Positions 5,589 to 13,062 are shown, counted from the first letter of the stretch. The stretch is DNA of 15,044 nt from Verrucomicrobiota bacterium (GCA_003219945.1 QHQV01000269.1:1-15044), one strand, 5' to 3'. Made by a program: numbers and translations. Notes: generated by a model not told the origin, from the sequence alone.

Positions 5589-6946
5589 CGTGTACTCCAA
5601 GGGGCGGCGGTCTCGACACCGCCCGGGCGACCTGGAGATCGCCCTTCCTTGAGTTCTTCAAGAATTGCTTGCGCAGATCTTTCGCTCGCGCCGGTGCCGC
5701 CGAGCTTGCTGATGATCGCATCAAAATCCGAAATCATTCGATCACGCGCGAGTGAATCTTCCATCAGCAACCGGACAGCTTTTACGATGGCGTCTGGCTT
5801 TGCCTCGTGCTGGATAAACTCCGGAACGATTTCTTTGGCTGCAAGCAAATTAGGCATGCCGAGAAAATCTACATTCACGACGAGGCGCGCTGCCATGTAC
5901 GTCGGCCAAGCAACTTTGTAAATCAGCACGAACGGCATTCCAAAATAGGCAGCCTCAAGCGTGGCAGTTCCAGAGGCGACGATCCCGACGAAGGCGTGTT
6001 GCATCATGGCCGCGGTCTGGCCGACTGCGATTTCAATCGGGTATGGAAGCGGGCCTTTGGGACCCCTCACCCTCTCCTCTCCCCTCGACAAGGGGAGAGG
6101 TGTCTGGTGCGACGACTCGTTAGGTGCAACTTGCATTTTCGCCTTTCCCTTCGATGAGGCAGACGTCTGGTGCAACGATTCATTCGGTTCTGTTTCGACT
6201 TTCGCCTCTCCCCTGCCTGAGGGGAGAGGATCAAGGTGAGGGGCAACCATTTTGCGCATCTGGTCAGCGAGTTGCTCGGATGCGGCTGCGACTTGGAAGC
6301 GCAAGGTGGGGTTGAGTTGCAACAGTCGGCGCGCGGCTTCGATCATCACCGGAAAGATCTTTCGTACTTCGCGCGAACGACTGCCCGGGAAAAGTCCGAT
6401 CAGATTTTGATCACGATGAGTCTCGCTCTTCTGCGCCTCAAGTCTTTCGATCATCGGATGACCGACGAACACGGCATGGAGCCCTGATGCGGCGTAAAGA
6501 TCGGTCTCAAACGGAAAAATGCAGAGCACAAGATCGATGAAGCGCGCCATTTTTTTGATGCGTCCGCGGTTCCACGCCCAAACCTGCGGGCTGATGTAGT
6601 AAATTGTTTTCTGGATTTGCGATTGCCTTCGTAGAGCGCGCGCCAGTCGCAAATTGAAACCCGGATAATCGATCAAAACGACTGCGTCAGGCTTGCTTTC
6701 TTGAATCTCGCTGAGCGTCTGACGGAACTGCTCGCGAAAGTAACCGTACTTTCTCAGAACTTCCCATAAACCGAGAACGGCTGCATCACCGATCCAGTTC
6801 TTAAATTGCGCGCCGGCGATCTGCTGCATTTGCGGACCGCCCCGCCCGATAAATTTCAGCTCAGGATCCAACCTGCGCAGCGAGCGCATCAACGCTGCGC
6901 CGTGATTATCGGCACTCACTTCGCCGGCGACAAAATAGATGGTCAT
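5585..6946 (-). CDS. lpxB: lipid-A-disaccharide synthase
   Basis: LpxB joins UDP-2,3-diacylglucosamine to lipid X, forming the lipid A disaccharide at the inner membrane (GT19). Seen: N-terminal VAGEVSADNHGAAL at 6-19; LIDYPGFNLRLA at 91-102 with the probable catalytic Asp at 93; YYISPQVWAWNRGRIKKM at 116-133; FPFE at 144-147; GHP at 162-164; FPGSRSREV at 186-194; and the UDP-binding VASGTATLEAAYFGMP at 323-338. The protein is 453 residues against about 380 in the family. The excess comes from two places: residues of about 234-300 are encoded by a hairpin repeat array, and the last 17 or so (GRSPGRPGGVETAAPW) by another palindrome. Both lie outside the recognised motifs, so function may be kept. 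The stop overlaps the kynB start (ATGA), indicating coupling. The start lies just beyond a repeat, with a weak ribosome binding site (agaaga). Confidence 0.93.
   Translation of the reverse strand: MTIYFVAGEVSADNHGAALMRSLRRLDPELKFIGRGGPQMQQIAGAQFKNWIGDAAVLGLWEVLRKYGYFREQFRQTLSEIQESKPDAVVLIDYPGFNLRLARALRRQSQIQKTIYYISPQVWAWNRGRIKKMARFIDLVLCIFPFETDLYAASGLHAVFVGHPMIERLEAQKSETHRDQNLIGLFPGSRSREVRKIFPVMIEAARRLLQLNPTLRFQVAAASEQLADQMRKMVAPHLDPLPSGRGEAKVETEPNESLHQTSASSKGKAKMQVAPNESSHQTPLPLSRGEERVRGPKGPLPYPIEIAVGQTAAMMQHAFVGIVASGTATLEAAYFGMPFVLIYKVAWPTYMAARLVVNVDFLGMPNLLAAKEIVPEFIQHEAKPDAIVKAVRLLMEDSLARDRMISDFDAIISKLGGTGASERSAQAILEELKEGRSPGRPGGVETAAPWSTR
5606..5644. repeat. double hairpin encoding the LpxB C-terminal tail
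   Basis: Two small stems are adjacent. GGCGGT at 5606-5611 pairs with ACCGCC at 5618-5623 across CTCGAC, and GGGCGA at 5625-5630 pairs with TCGCCC at 5639-5644. The first matches the GGCGGT...ACCGCC hairpin at the end of ribH. Read on the minus strand it encodes the LpxB tail and lies just ahead of the kynB start. In the transcript it could fold and stall or stabilise the message between the two genes; that is inference. Confidence 0.6.
6063..6243. repeat. hairpin repeat array inserted in frame in lpxB
   Basis: Outer inverted ends are CCCCTCACC (6063-6071) and GGTGAGGGG (6235-6243). Inside are two perfect 10-bp stems, CCTCTCCCCT with AGGGGAGAGG, at 6076-6100 and 6205-6229, and a decayed third near 6142-6164. 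They are separated by two related spacers of about 40 bp that share GTCTGGTGC, giving a period of about 64 bp. On the minus strand the array encodes a low-complexity insert with NESLHQT and NESSHQT repeated. The edge sequence APHLDPLPSGRGE is a translation I recognise from dispersed repeats in many soil bacteria. Confidence 0.85.
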
Positions 6947-6950
6947 TCTT

Positions 6951-7015
6951 CTGTAGTGGCAGCTGTGCCGGCTGGCCGGTGGAATACCATGCAGGCGACA
7001 CGCCTGCCTCTACAG
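6951..7015. repeat. 65-bp palindromic element between the oxidoreductase gene and lpxB
   Basis: CTGTAGTGGCAG at 6951-6962 pairs with CTGCCTCTACAG at 7004-7015 (11 of 12 positions). An inner stem, GCAGGCG with CGCCTGC, sits near the right end. It occupies most of the 93-bp gap and ends five bases from the lpxB start, so it forms the lpxB leader on the minus strand. Its TGTAG...CTACA ends match the element at 12109-12190. Confidence 0.75.
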
Positions 7016-7039
7016 TGACAGTTTGCCACGCGAGCCGTC

Positions 7040-7960
7040 TTATCCACTCGACGAGATTTGCTTCGTGATCTTAACCGCCAGCTCCAACGCCGCGGTCGCT
7101 TGAGAACCGGAAACACGCGGCTGGCGTCCGGTGCTTGCGCATTCAATGAATGACGTGAGCTGAAGATTGAGCGGTTCGCCGTGTTCGATCTCAGCCCTGT
7201 CACGCCAAATCTGTTTGCCGACGCGGCGATAGATCTCGCCGCTTTGATTTTGATAATCGAGCGAGAGATACGCATCTTCCTGAAATATTCTAATCTTGCG
7301 CATCCGCTCGGGGCTGATGCGGCTGGCGGTCACGTTTGCCACGCAACCGTCTTCAAAGTGGAGTCTCGCGTTTGCAATGTCTTCGCTCTGGCTGAGCACG
7401 GGCACGCCGACTGCGTCGATACTCCAAAGAGGCGAGCGGACGAAATTCAGAATGACTTCCAGATCGTGAATCATTAAATCGAGCACGACGCCGATATCAG
7501 CGCTGCGTTCGGTGTACGGCGAGAGTCGATGCGCTTCAATGAAGCGCGGATGCGTCAGGTGTTTTTCGAGCGCGCCCAGAACCGGGTTGAAGCGCTCGAC
7601 GTGGCCGACTTGCAGGATGAGACCGTTAAGTGCAGCCAATTCCGCAAGCTCGGTAGCATGTGCAGTGTTGTCGGTAATCGGTTTCTCGATCAGCACATGT
7701 TTGCCTTGGGCCAGGAGAGCGCGTGCGACGTCGTAGTGAGTATTGGTGGGTGTTGCCACAGAAGCGGCGTCAATCATCCCGCTGAAATCATCGAGCGATT
7801 TGGCCGGTGCCGCCCCGAACTTGCTCGCAATTGTGCGGCTCCTGAACGGCTCGACGTCGTATACCGCGGTGAACTCAGCAGACGGTATTTCCGCGTAGAG
7901 CCGTGCATGATTGCTTCCGATATGCCCAACACCCACAACGCCAACGCGCAGCTTTTTCAT
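7040..7960 (-). CDS. Gfo/Idh/MocA family NAD(P)-dependent oxidoreductase
   Basis: A 306-residue sugar-type dehydrogenase. Seen: the Rossmann motif RVGVVGVGHIGSNHARLY at 5-22, ATPTNTHYDVA at 69-79, the family EKP at 92-94, GHVERFNP at 119-126, and DLMIHDLEV near 159-167 carrying the likely catalytic His. Length is normal for the short form of the family. Members beside lpxB in other bacteria, and GnnA of Acidithiobacillus, oxidise the 3-position of UDP-GlcNAc so that a 2,3-diamino sugar can enter lipid A. The position next to lpxB suggests such a role here, but the partner aminotransferase (GnnB) and lpxA are not in the window, so this is inference. The ATG at 7960 begins directly with the Rossmann strand; a TTG at 7978 is a possible alternative. 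Confidence 0.85.
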   Translation of the reverse strand: MKKLRVGVVGVGHIGSNHARLYAEIPSAEFTAVYDVEPFRSRTIASKFGAAPAKSLDDFSGMIDAASVATPTNTHYDVARALLAQGKHVLIEKPITDNTAHATELAELAALNGLILQVGHVERFNPVLGALEKHLTHPRFIEAHRLSPYTERSADIGVVLDLMIHDLEVILNFVRSPLWSIDAVGVPVLSQSEDIANARLHFEDGCVANVTASRISPERMRKIRIFQEDAYLSLDYQNQSGEIYRRVGKQIWRDRAEIEHGEPLNLQLTSFIECASTGRQPRVSGSQATAALELAVKITKQISSSG

Positions 7961-8025
7961 CGGTCCCAACGCAGTCAACCCCTAAAGCTTTCTCGGGTCA
8001 ACGCTCGAAACTCTTCGGGAGCAAC

Positions 8026-8967
8026 TTACTTCTGTGGCCAGTTGGCGAGAAACCACTCGTGAGTTTGCTCGATGCCTTTTCGCAATGGGATCGTTGGCTG
8101 CCAGCCGAGCACGCGAATTCTGGTCACGTCTAAAAGCTTTCGCGGCGTGCCGTCCGGCTTCGTCTTGTCCCAAACGAGTTCGCCGTCGAAACCGACGACA
8201 TCGCAGACTAACTTGGCCAGCTCGCGAATGGTGACGTCTTCGCCGGAGCCGATGTTAATGATTTCGGCAGAATCGTATTTTTCGAGTAACAAAAGGCAGG
8301 CGGCGGCAAGATCGTCCACGTGCAAAAATTCGCGACGAGATTCTCCGGTTCCCCACACGATCAGCTTGTTTTCATTCCGACTTTTCGCTTCGTGCGCTTT
8401 GCGCAGGAGCGCCGCGAGCACATGCGATGTTTCCAGATCGAAGTTGTCGTTAGGGCCGTAAAGATTTGTTGGCATAACCGAGATGAAGTTCGTGCCATAC
8501 TCGCGCGTATACGCCTGGCAGAGTTTGATTCCAGCGATCTTGGCAATTGCGTATGGTTCATTCGTTGACTCCAATGGGCCAGTGAGCAGCGCGCTTTCGG
8601 GAATTGGTTGCGGCGCCAGCTTCGGATAAATGCAGGAGCTACCGAGGAAGAGCAGCTTGCGCACGCCAGTTTGGTACGCCGAGCGAATGACGTTGTTCTG
8701 GATGCGCAAATTATCGAGGAGAAATTCGACTGGGAAATCGTTGTTTGCCTTTATCCCGCCGACATTTGCCGCAGCCAGAATCACGATGTCAGGCCTTGCC
8801 TCGGCAAAGAACTTGGCAACCGCAGATTCGTCACTGAGATCGAGGTGCGATCGATCGCGCGTTAGCAGATTAGTGAAACGTTCAGCTTCGAGTCGCCGAA
8901 CGAGTGCGCTCCCGACCATTCCGCGATGGCCGGCAATGAAAATTTTATCAGATTTCTTCAACTGCAC
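8026..8967 (-). CDS. fcl: GDP-L-fucose synthase
   Basis: A 313-residue SDR enzyme that epimerises and reduces GDP-4-keto-6-deoxymannose to GDP-L-fucose using NADPH. Seen: nucleotide-binding IAGHRGMVGSALVRRLEAE at 11-29; NVGGIKANNDFP at 68-79; LGSSCIYPKLAPQPIPES at 108-125 with Ser110 and Cys112; NEPYAIAKIAGIKLC at 136-150 with Tyr139 and Lys143; MPTNLYGPNDNF at 165-176; and His182 in SHV. These match the catalytic residues of E. coli Fcl (S107, C109, Y136, K140, H179) with a constant shift of three. The start is GTG at 8967 with only a weak ribosome binding site. It heads the minus-strand run and diverges from the gene at 9062 across 94 bp. GDP-mannose dehydratase (gmd), which makes its substrate, is not in this window. 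Confidence 0.95.
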   Translation of the reverse strand: MQLKKSDKIFIAGHRGMVGSALVRRLEAERFTNLLTRDRSHLDLSDESAVAKFFAEARPDIVILAAANVGGIKANNDFPVEFLLDNLRIQNNVIRSAYQTGVRKLLFLGSSCIYPKLAPQPIPESALLTGPLESTNEPYAIAKIAGIKLCQAYTREYGTNFISVMPTNLYGPNDNFDLETSHVLAALLRKAHEAKSRNENKLIVWGTGESRREFLHVDDLAAACLLLLEKYDSAEIINIGSGEDVTIRELAKLVCDVVGFDGELVWDKTKPDGTPRKLLDVTRIRVLGWQPTIPLRKGIEQTHEWFLANWPQK

Positions 8968-9061
8968 CGTAGTCTCTAGTCAGAAATTGCCCGCGAGGCA
9001 AGATACCCACCACGGTGTTTGGTCTTGCTGAGAATAGCGCATCCATTTTGAATCCGAGAGA

Positions 9062-9811
9062 ATGAGATTCATTCCATGGTTCGCCGCGATACGACTGGCT
9101 AGCGCCGCTTTCGTCCAAACATCGCCGGCGCCAAAGGGGCCGGTGGACCAACTGATTCCCTGGTTATTGGATGAAGACCAACAACTACGCGGCGTCGCGT
9201 TCAGCGAACTGATTTTCGATACCACCGGTAAAAAAGTACTGCCGTTTGAGGCGAACAACGCGGTGGATCAGCGTGTCGCGAAAGCGATCAGCGCCGCGTG
9301 CGATGAGACGATGAAGCGATTTAACGCGTCGGACAGCAAGATTCAAAACATCGATCGAATTAACGAAGTCAGCAGCCATTTCGAAGACACTCTACGGGAG
9401 CTGCTCAACGCCACTCGCGGTTTGCATTGCGATTTCCCGGTCACAGCCGAGGGCAAACTCCAACGTTCAGGGTATCCGGATCTGCGCATCACCGATCTGC
9501 AGAGCAAACGCGTGTTTTACTTGGACCCGAAGCTTTACGTCGCCGGCAGTCGTGACAGCAGTTTCCGCACGTTTTATTTCGAGCCGAAGAAGTCGACGAA
9601 TAAAGTGCGCGATGACGCAGTGCATTTCGTGGTCGGATTCGAGCATGCTCCACGCGAAATTCGATCAGGTTCTTCGAACGCGCCGTGGAAATTCACGCGA
9701 TGGGATCTTGTCGATTTTTCGCGATTTACCGTCAGACTGAAGGCCGAATTCCAGGGGAGTAACCGCGACATGTACCGCCCGGAGGCAATTGTCGCCTCAA
9801 GCGAAAAGTAG
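9062..9811 (+). CDS. conserved protein with a PD-(D/E)xK-like motif, possibly exported
   Basis: A 249-residue protein that I recognise only as a conserved type in Verrucomicrobia-like genomes, without a known function. The start MRFIPWFAAIRLASAAFVQTS resembles a weak signal peptide. The core has RINEVSSHFEDTLRELL at 99-115, SGYPDLRI at 136-143, YLDPKLY at 153-159, SSFRTFYFEPK at 166-176, DDAVHFVVGFEH at 184-195, and a C-terminal WDLVDFSRFTVRLKAEFQ. P139-D140, then 14 residues, then D155-P-K157, fits the PD-(D/E)xK nuclease pattern, with E102 or E108 as the upstream acid. A nuclease fold is therefore possible but unproven. Start: ATG 9062 after GAGAGA. It is divergent from fcl and 90 bp before ribBA, and has no partner suggesting a restriction system. 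Confidence 0.6.
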   Translation: MRFIPWFAAIRLASAAFVQTSPAPKGPVDQLIPWLLDEDQQLRGVAFSELIFDTTGKKVLPFEANNAVDQRVAKAISAACDETMKRFNASDSKIQNIDRINEVSSHFEDTLRELLNATRGLHCDFPVTAEGKLQRSGYPDLRITDLQSKRVFYLDPKLYVAGSRDSSFRTFYFEPKKSTNKVRDDAVHFVVGFEHAPREIRSGSSNAPWKFTRWDLVDFSRFTVRLKAEFQGSNRDMYRPEAIVASSEK

Positions 9812-9901
9812 TCTGATTGGTGCGCTTGCTCGTGGCCGAGCTTCGGTCTCGATCACGACCATAAGCATGAGTAAGAGTTGCTGAGCACCTCGCAGGAAGT
9901 A

Positions 9902-11134
9902 ATGGTATTATGCTCAATGATCTCCCATCCGAAGGAAACATTCCAATTCGACGCGATTGACGATGTCCTAAGCGACATCGCGAAAGGGCGCATGGTGATC
10001 GTGACCGACGATGCGGATCGCGAGAACGAAGGTGATCTGGTCATGGCGGCGGAAAAAGTGACGCCTGAAGCGGTCAATTTCATGGCGATGCACGGCCGAG
10101 GCTTGATTTGCGTGCCCATCTCGAATGAGCGCGCCGACCAGCTCGGCTTGCAACGCATGGTGGCGCAGAATCGAGAAAAACATAACACCGATTTCACCGT
10201 TTCAGTGGACGCGGCGCGAGGCGTGACGACCGGCATAAGCGCTTATGATCGCGCGACGACAATACTGGCCATCGCCAATCCGAAATCGGCACCGGAAGAT
10301 TTGAACCAGCCGGGTCACATATTTCCGCTACGCGCAAAAGACGGCGGTGTGCTCCGGCGCGCCGGCCACACCGAGGCCGCTGTGGATCTGGCAGGAATGG
10401 CAGGTCTGCAAGCTGCGGGCGTGCTGTGCGAGATTTTGCACGACGACGGCAGCATGGCCCGTCTTCCGGAACTGATGGAGTTCCGCAACAAACACGGGCT
10501 GCGCATTTGCACGATCCAGAGTTTGATCGCTTTTCGACGCAAGAGCGAGAAATTGGTGGAGCTGGAGCAAATCGTAAAAATGCCGACTGACTACGGCGAT
10601 TTCGATTTGCATTTGTATCGCTCGAAGCTCGATGGGCAGCACCATCTCGCGCTCGTGAAAGGTCGGATCGACAAGAACAAACCGACGCTGGTACGCGTGC
10701 ATAGCCAATGTCTTACCGGCGACGTTTTCGCGTCACGCCGGTGCGATTGCGGAAATCAATTGCACGCGGCAATGCGGCAAATCGAGGAGGAAGGTCAAGG
10801 CGTTCTGGTTTACATGCGCCAAGAGGGCCGCGGTATCGGCTTGGCGGCAAAAATCCACGCTTACAAGTTGCAGGAGGAAGGACTCGATACGGTGGAGGCC
10901 AACGCGAAACTCGGGTACGCAACTGACCTGCGCGATTACGGCCTCGGCGCACAGATTCTTTTCGATTTGGGCGTGCGACAGTTCCGGTTCCTCACCAATA
11001 ATCCAAAGAAAGTTGTCGGCCTGGAGGGCTACGGTTTGGAAATGATCGAGCAGGTGCCGATTCGGGCCGAAGCCAATCCGCACAACGAAAAATATCTCGA
11101 GACAAAAAAGACGAAGCTCGGGCACTTGCTGTGA
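9902..11134 (+). CDS. ribBA: bifunctional 3,4-dihydroxy-2-butanone-4-phosphate synthase / GTP cyclohydrolase II
   Basis: A fused enzyme of about 410 residues making both riboflavin precursors. The RibB half converts ribulose 5-phosphate to dihydroxybutanone phosphate and formate; the RibA half opens GTP to the diaminopyrimidine. RibB motifs: DDADRENEGDLVMAAE, HGRGLICVP, TDFTVSVDA, GHIFPLRAKDGGVLRRAGHTE, and DDGSMARL. RibA motifs: SQCLTGDVFASRRCDCG with the three zinc cysteines, MRQEGRGIGL, and TNNPKKVVGLEGYGLEM. No key residue is missing in either half. The start at ATG 9902 is supported by AGGA at 9893-9896; a second ATG at 9917 is possible. The ribH start is 33 bases past the stop, so the two are probably cotranscribed. 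No FMN riboswitch fits in the 90-bp upstream gap. Confidence 0.95.
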   Translation: MVLCSMISHPKETFQFDAIDDVLSDIAKGRMVIVTDDADRENEGDLVMAAEKVTPEAVNFMAMHGRGLICVPISNERADQLGLQRMVAQNREKHNTDFTVSVDAARGVTTGISAYDRATTILAIANPKSAPEDLNQPGHIFPLRAKDGGVLRRAGHTEAAVDLAGMAGLQAAGVLCEILHDDGSMARLPELMEFRNKHGLRICTIQSLIAFRRKSEKLVELEQIVKMPTDYGDFDLHLYRSKLDGQHHLALVKGRIDKNKPTLVRVHSQCLTGDVFASRRCDCGNQLHAAMRQIEEEGQGVLVYMRQEGRGIGLAAKIHAYKLQEEGLDTVEANAKLGYATDLRDYGLGAQILFDLGVRQFRFLTNNPKKVVGLEGYGLEMIEQVPIRAEANPHNEKYLETKKTKLGHLL

Positions 11135-11167
11135 TTGCGGATTGCCGATCGCAGATCTGAACAACCG

Positions 11168-11683
11168 ATGTCGAAATCGACACCGTCTCGTCCGCCAATC
11201 GCTAACGCCAAACGCACGTTCTATATCGTTGCGAGCCGGTTTAATGAGCAATACGTAGGTGGGCTGATAGATCACGTTTCGGAGGAGCTGCGCGAGCTTG
11301 CGCCACACGGTACGATTTTGATCCATCGCGTCCCTGGTTCGTTCGAGATTCCCGTGATCGCGCGCGAAGTTGCGATCCAAAACGAGGCCGACGCGATCAT
11401 CGCGTGCGGGGTAATTCTGCAAGGCGAAACCGATCACGCACAAAACCTGAGTCGTTCCGTCACTGATGCTCTGCAGCGAATAGCCACAGAGCACGGCGTG
11501 CCGGTAATCAACGCTGTACTCAGTTTCGACAACGAAAATCAGGCGCGGGCACGATGTCTTGAAAATAAAATCAACCGCGGAACCGAAGCCGCGCGCGCAG
11601 CGGTGGAAATCGCGAACGTTTTGTCGCAAGTTCGTAGCATACAAGGAGCGGCGGTTTCCAAACCGCCGAGGGACAATGGGTAA
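11168..11683 (+). CDS. ribH: 6,7-dimethyl-8-ribityllumazine synthase
   Basis: A 171-residue lumazine synthase that condenses dihydroxybutanone phosphate with the ribitylamino pyrimidine, the step before riboflavin synthase; the family usually forms large hollow assemblies. Seen: the N-terminal strand TFYIVASRFNEQYVGGLI with the substrate FN, HRVPGSFEIPVIAREVA, GVILQGETDHAQNL with the catalytic His, GVPVINAVLSFDNENQARAR, and NRGTEAARAAVEIANV. The final residues (about GAAVSKPPRDNG) are encoded by a hairpin repeat and extend past the usual family end. The ATG at 11168 was chosen; an in-frame TTG at 11135 adds a poor extension. The last eight bases overlap nusB, which implies coupling. Confidence 0.94.
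   Translation: MSKSTPSRPPIANAKRTFYIVASRFNEQYVGGLIDHVSEELRELAPHGTILIHRVPGSFEIPVIAREVAIQNEADAIIACGVILQGETDHAQNLSRSVTDALQRIATEHGVPVINAVLSFDNENQARARCLENKINRGTEAARAAVEIANVLSQVRSIQGAAVSKPPRDNG
11650..11667. repeat. perfect 8-bp hairpin at the ribH/nusB junction
   Basis: GGCGGTTT at 11650-11657 and AAACCGCC at 11660-11667 pair perfectly around CC. It encodes the RibH tail (AVSKPP) and ends a few bases before the nusB ribosome binding site (GAGGGA). It is the same GGCGGT...ACCGCC type as the hairpin in the LpxB tail at 5606-5623. It could hold or expose the nusB ribosome binding site, but no terminator T-run follows. Confidence 0.65.
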
Positions 11684-12113
11684 ACGACGGCGCGCTAGAG
11701 AAGCTGCGGTTCAATATCATTTCTGGCGGGATCTCCAGCGCGGCGAAGGGCCGGACAAGATCGATGAGTTCTGGGAATTTTGCCCCGCGCAACCGCGGGT
11801 GCGCGAATTCGCACAACCGCTGATCGAAGGAATGGTGGCGCATTTACCAGAGATCGACGAGCGCATTCGCCGTTACTGCGAGAACTACGAATTTCGCCGG
11901 ATTTCAGCGGTCGATCGCAACGTTCTGCGGCTGGCGATTTACGAAATGCTTTATCGCGACGACATCCCGCCGGTAGTCTCTATCAACGAAGCGATCGAGC
12001 TGGCAAAGGCGTACGGGGGCGCGGATTCAGGCCGATTTGTGAACGGTATTCTCGATCGTATCCGAAAAGATTTGGATCGCCCCGCGCGTGAGCCGGTAAA
12101 AAAAGAATTGTAG
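11676..12113 (+). CDS. nusB: transcription antitermination factor NusB
   Basis: A 145-residue NusB. With NusE it binds boxA RNA and supports antitermination in rRNA operons. Seen: N-terminal GKRRRAREAAVQYHF (the basic RNA-binding helix start), FAQPLIEGMVAHLPEIDERI in the middle, and the C-terminal family block ISAVDRNVLRLAIYEMLY, PVVSINEAIELAKAYGGADSGRFVNGILDRI. Length is normal. The start at ATG 11676 overlaps the ribH stop by eight bases and is preceded by GAGGGA; the longer upstream frame is rejected. ribH-nusB adjacency is common in bacteria. The stop codon lies inside the left end of the repeat at 12109. Confidence 0.95.
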   Translation: MGKRRRAREAAVQYHFWRDLQRGEGPDKIDEFWEFCPAQPRVREFAQPLIEGMVAHLPEIDERIRRYCENYEFRRISAVDRNVLRLAIYEMLYRDDIPPVVSINEAIELAKAYGGADSGRFVNGILDRIRKDLDRPAREPVKKEL

Positions 12114-12190
12114 CCGTCGCCCTGCGGGCGACGCTGTGCAGATGTGGTAACAGCTCCAGTGCTCACGCTTCCCACAGCGAAGCGGCTACA
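12109..12190. repeat. 82-bp palindromic element between nusB and ftsY
   Basis: The left end TGTAGCCG and right end CGGCTACA are perfect inverted repeats, and further inward CGCTGTG pairs with CACAGCG. An extra stem, TCGCCC with GGGCGA, lies in the left arm. The first bases TGTAG supply the TAG stop of nusB, so the element ends nusB and fills almost all of the 85-bp gap before ftsY. Confidence 0.8.
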
Positions 12191-12198
12191 GCCCACAA

Positions 12199-13047
12199 AT
12201 GAATTTTCTTGAATCACTCGCCCAGCAATTCGCCGGCAAACCAATTGACTGGGACGAGCTTGAAGAAACACTCATCCGCGCCGACCTCGGCGTGCCGATG
12301 ACAATGCGCATCATCAAAACGCTTCAGGAACGCGAGGCGTGGGCTTTGCTGGGAATCGGCGACGTAATTAAAGCGGTGCGCGAAGAAATCGCGCGCATTT
12401 TGCCGCGCGACCCGTCGCCCATACGCCGGGCGAATGGGAAACCAATTGTGGTTGTGATTGTCGGCGTGAACGGAACCGGTAAAACAACATCGACGGCAAA
12501 ACTCGCGCATAATCTCATGCATGCACGCCACTCGGTGATGCTCGCGGCCGCAGACACATTTCGCGCAGCGGCTATCGAACAACTCGACATCTGGGCAAAG
12601 AGACTCGGCGTTGAAATCGTTTGTGGACAACACGGCGCAGATCCTGCGGCGCTTTGTTACGAAGCGTATCAGGCAGCAGCAAAGCAGGAGATTGAGTTTT
12701 TGCTTTGCGACACTGCTGGCCGGCAACACACGAAAGCAAATCTGATGGCCGAACTGCAAAAGATAAAACGAACTCTGGGCAAATTCGATGCAGACACACC
12801 GCAAGAGACGTTGCTCGTCGTCGATGCTACGACCGGCAGCAACGCGCTAAGTCAGGCACGCGAGTTCCACAACGCGCTTGGACTCACTGGCCTGATCGTG
12901 ACCAAACTCGATGGCAGCGGCAAAGGGGGCATTGTCGTGGCGATCCAGGATGAACTTGGAATTCCCACGCGTTTTGTCGGCACCGGCGAAAAGCTCGACG
13001 ATTTCGCGCAGTTCGATCGGAAGACGTACCTCGAAAATTTGTTGTGA
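12199..13047 (+). CDS. ftsY: signal recognition particle receptor FtsY
   Basis: A 282-residue SRP-receptor GTPase that docks ribosome-SRP complexes at the inner membrane. Seen: an N-domain helix bundle at 1-70; P-loop GVNGTGKTT at 89-97; DTFRAAAIEQL at 119-129; DTAGRQHTKANLM at 171-183; TKLDGSGKGG at 235-244; and GTGEKLDDFAQFD at 261-273. All GTPase motifs are intact. It has only the NG domains and lacks the long acidic A domain of the E. coli protein, as many bacteria do, so membrane contact would rely on the N-terminal helix. The ATG at 12199 follows the repeat without a good ribosome binding site. It is separated from nusB only by that repeat. Confidence 0.95.
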   Translation: MNFLESLAQQFAGKPIDWDELEETLIRADLGVPMTMRIIKTLQEREAWALLGIGDVIKAVREEIARILPRDPSPIRRANGKPIVVVIVGVNGTGKTTSTAKLAHNLMHARHSVMLAAADTFRAAAIEQLDIWAKRLGVEIVCGQHGADPAALCYEAYQAAAKQEIEFLLCDTAGRQHTKANLMAELQKIKRTLGKFDADTPQETLLVVDATTGSNALSQAREFHNALGLTGLIVTKLDGSGKGGIVVAIQDELGIPTRFVGTGEKLDDFAQFDRKTYLENLL

Positions 13048-13062
13048 TCGCAGAGGTGTTGC

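Noticed and set aside
6063..6243. CRISPR array because of repeated units with spacers
   Set aside because: There are only two or three units with diverged, related spacers, outer inverted ends, and it lies in frame in lpxB; no cas genes are present.
7529..8062. 177-codon + strand frame opposite the oxidoreductase gene
   Set aside because: Antisense shadow of a gene with all Gfo/Idh/MocA motifs; its own sequence lacks any domain.
9062..9811. Restriction-modification system based on the PD-DxK-like protein
   Set aside because: No methyltransferase or specificity gene is adjacent, and the N-terminus looks signal-like, so no such system is supported.
9812..9901. FMN riboswitch before ribBA
   Set aside because: The 90-bp gap is too short for the FMN aptamer, and its conserved AGGAUA/GAUUCAGU-type segments are not seen.
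10733..11644. 303-codon open frame on the minus strand opposite ribBA and ribH
   Set aside because: It is fully antisense to two clear enzymes, its protein shows no domain and is rich in Arg, Phe and Cys, and it is explained by the codon usage of the sense genes.
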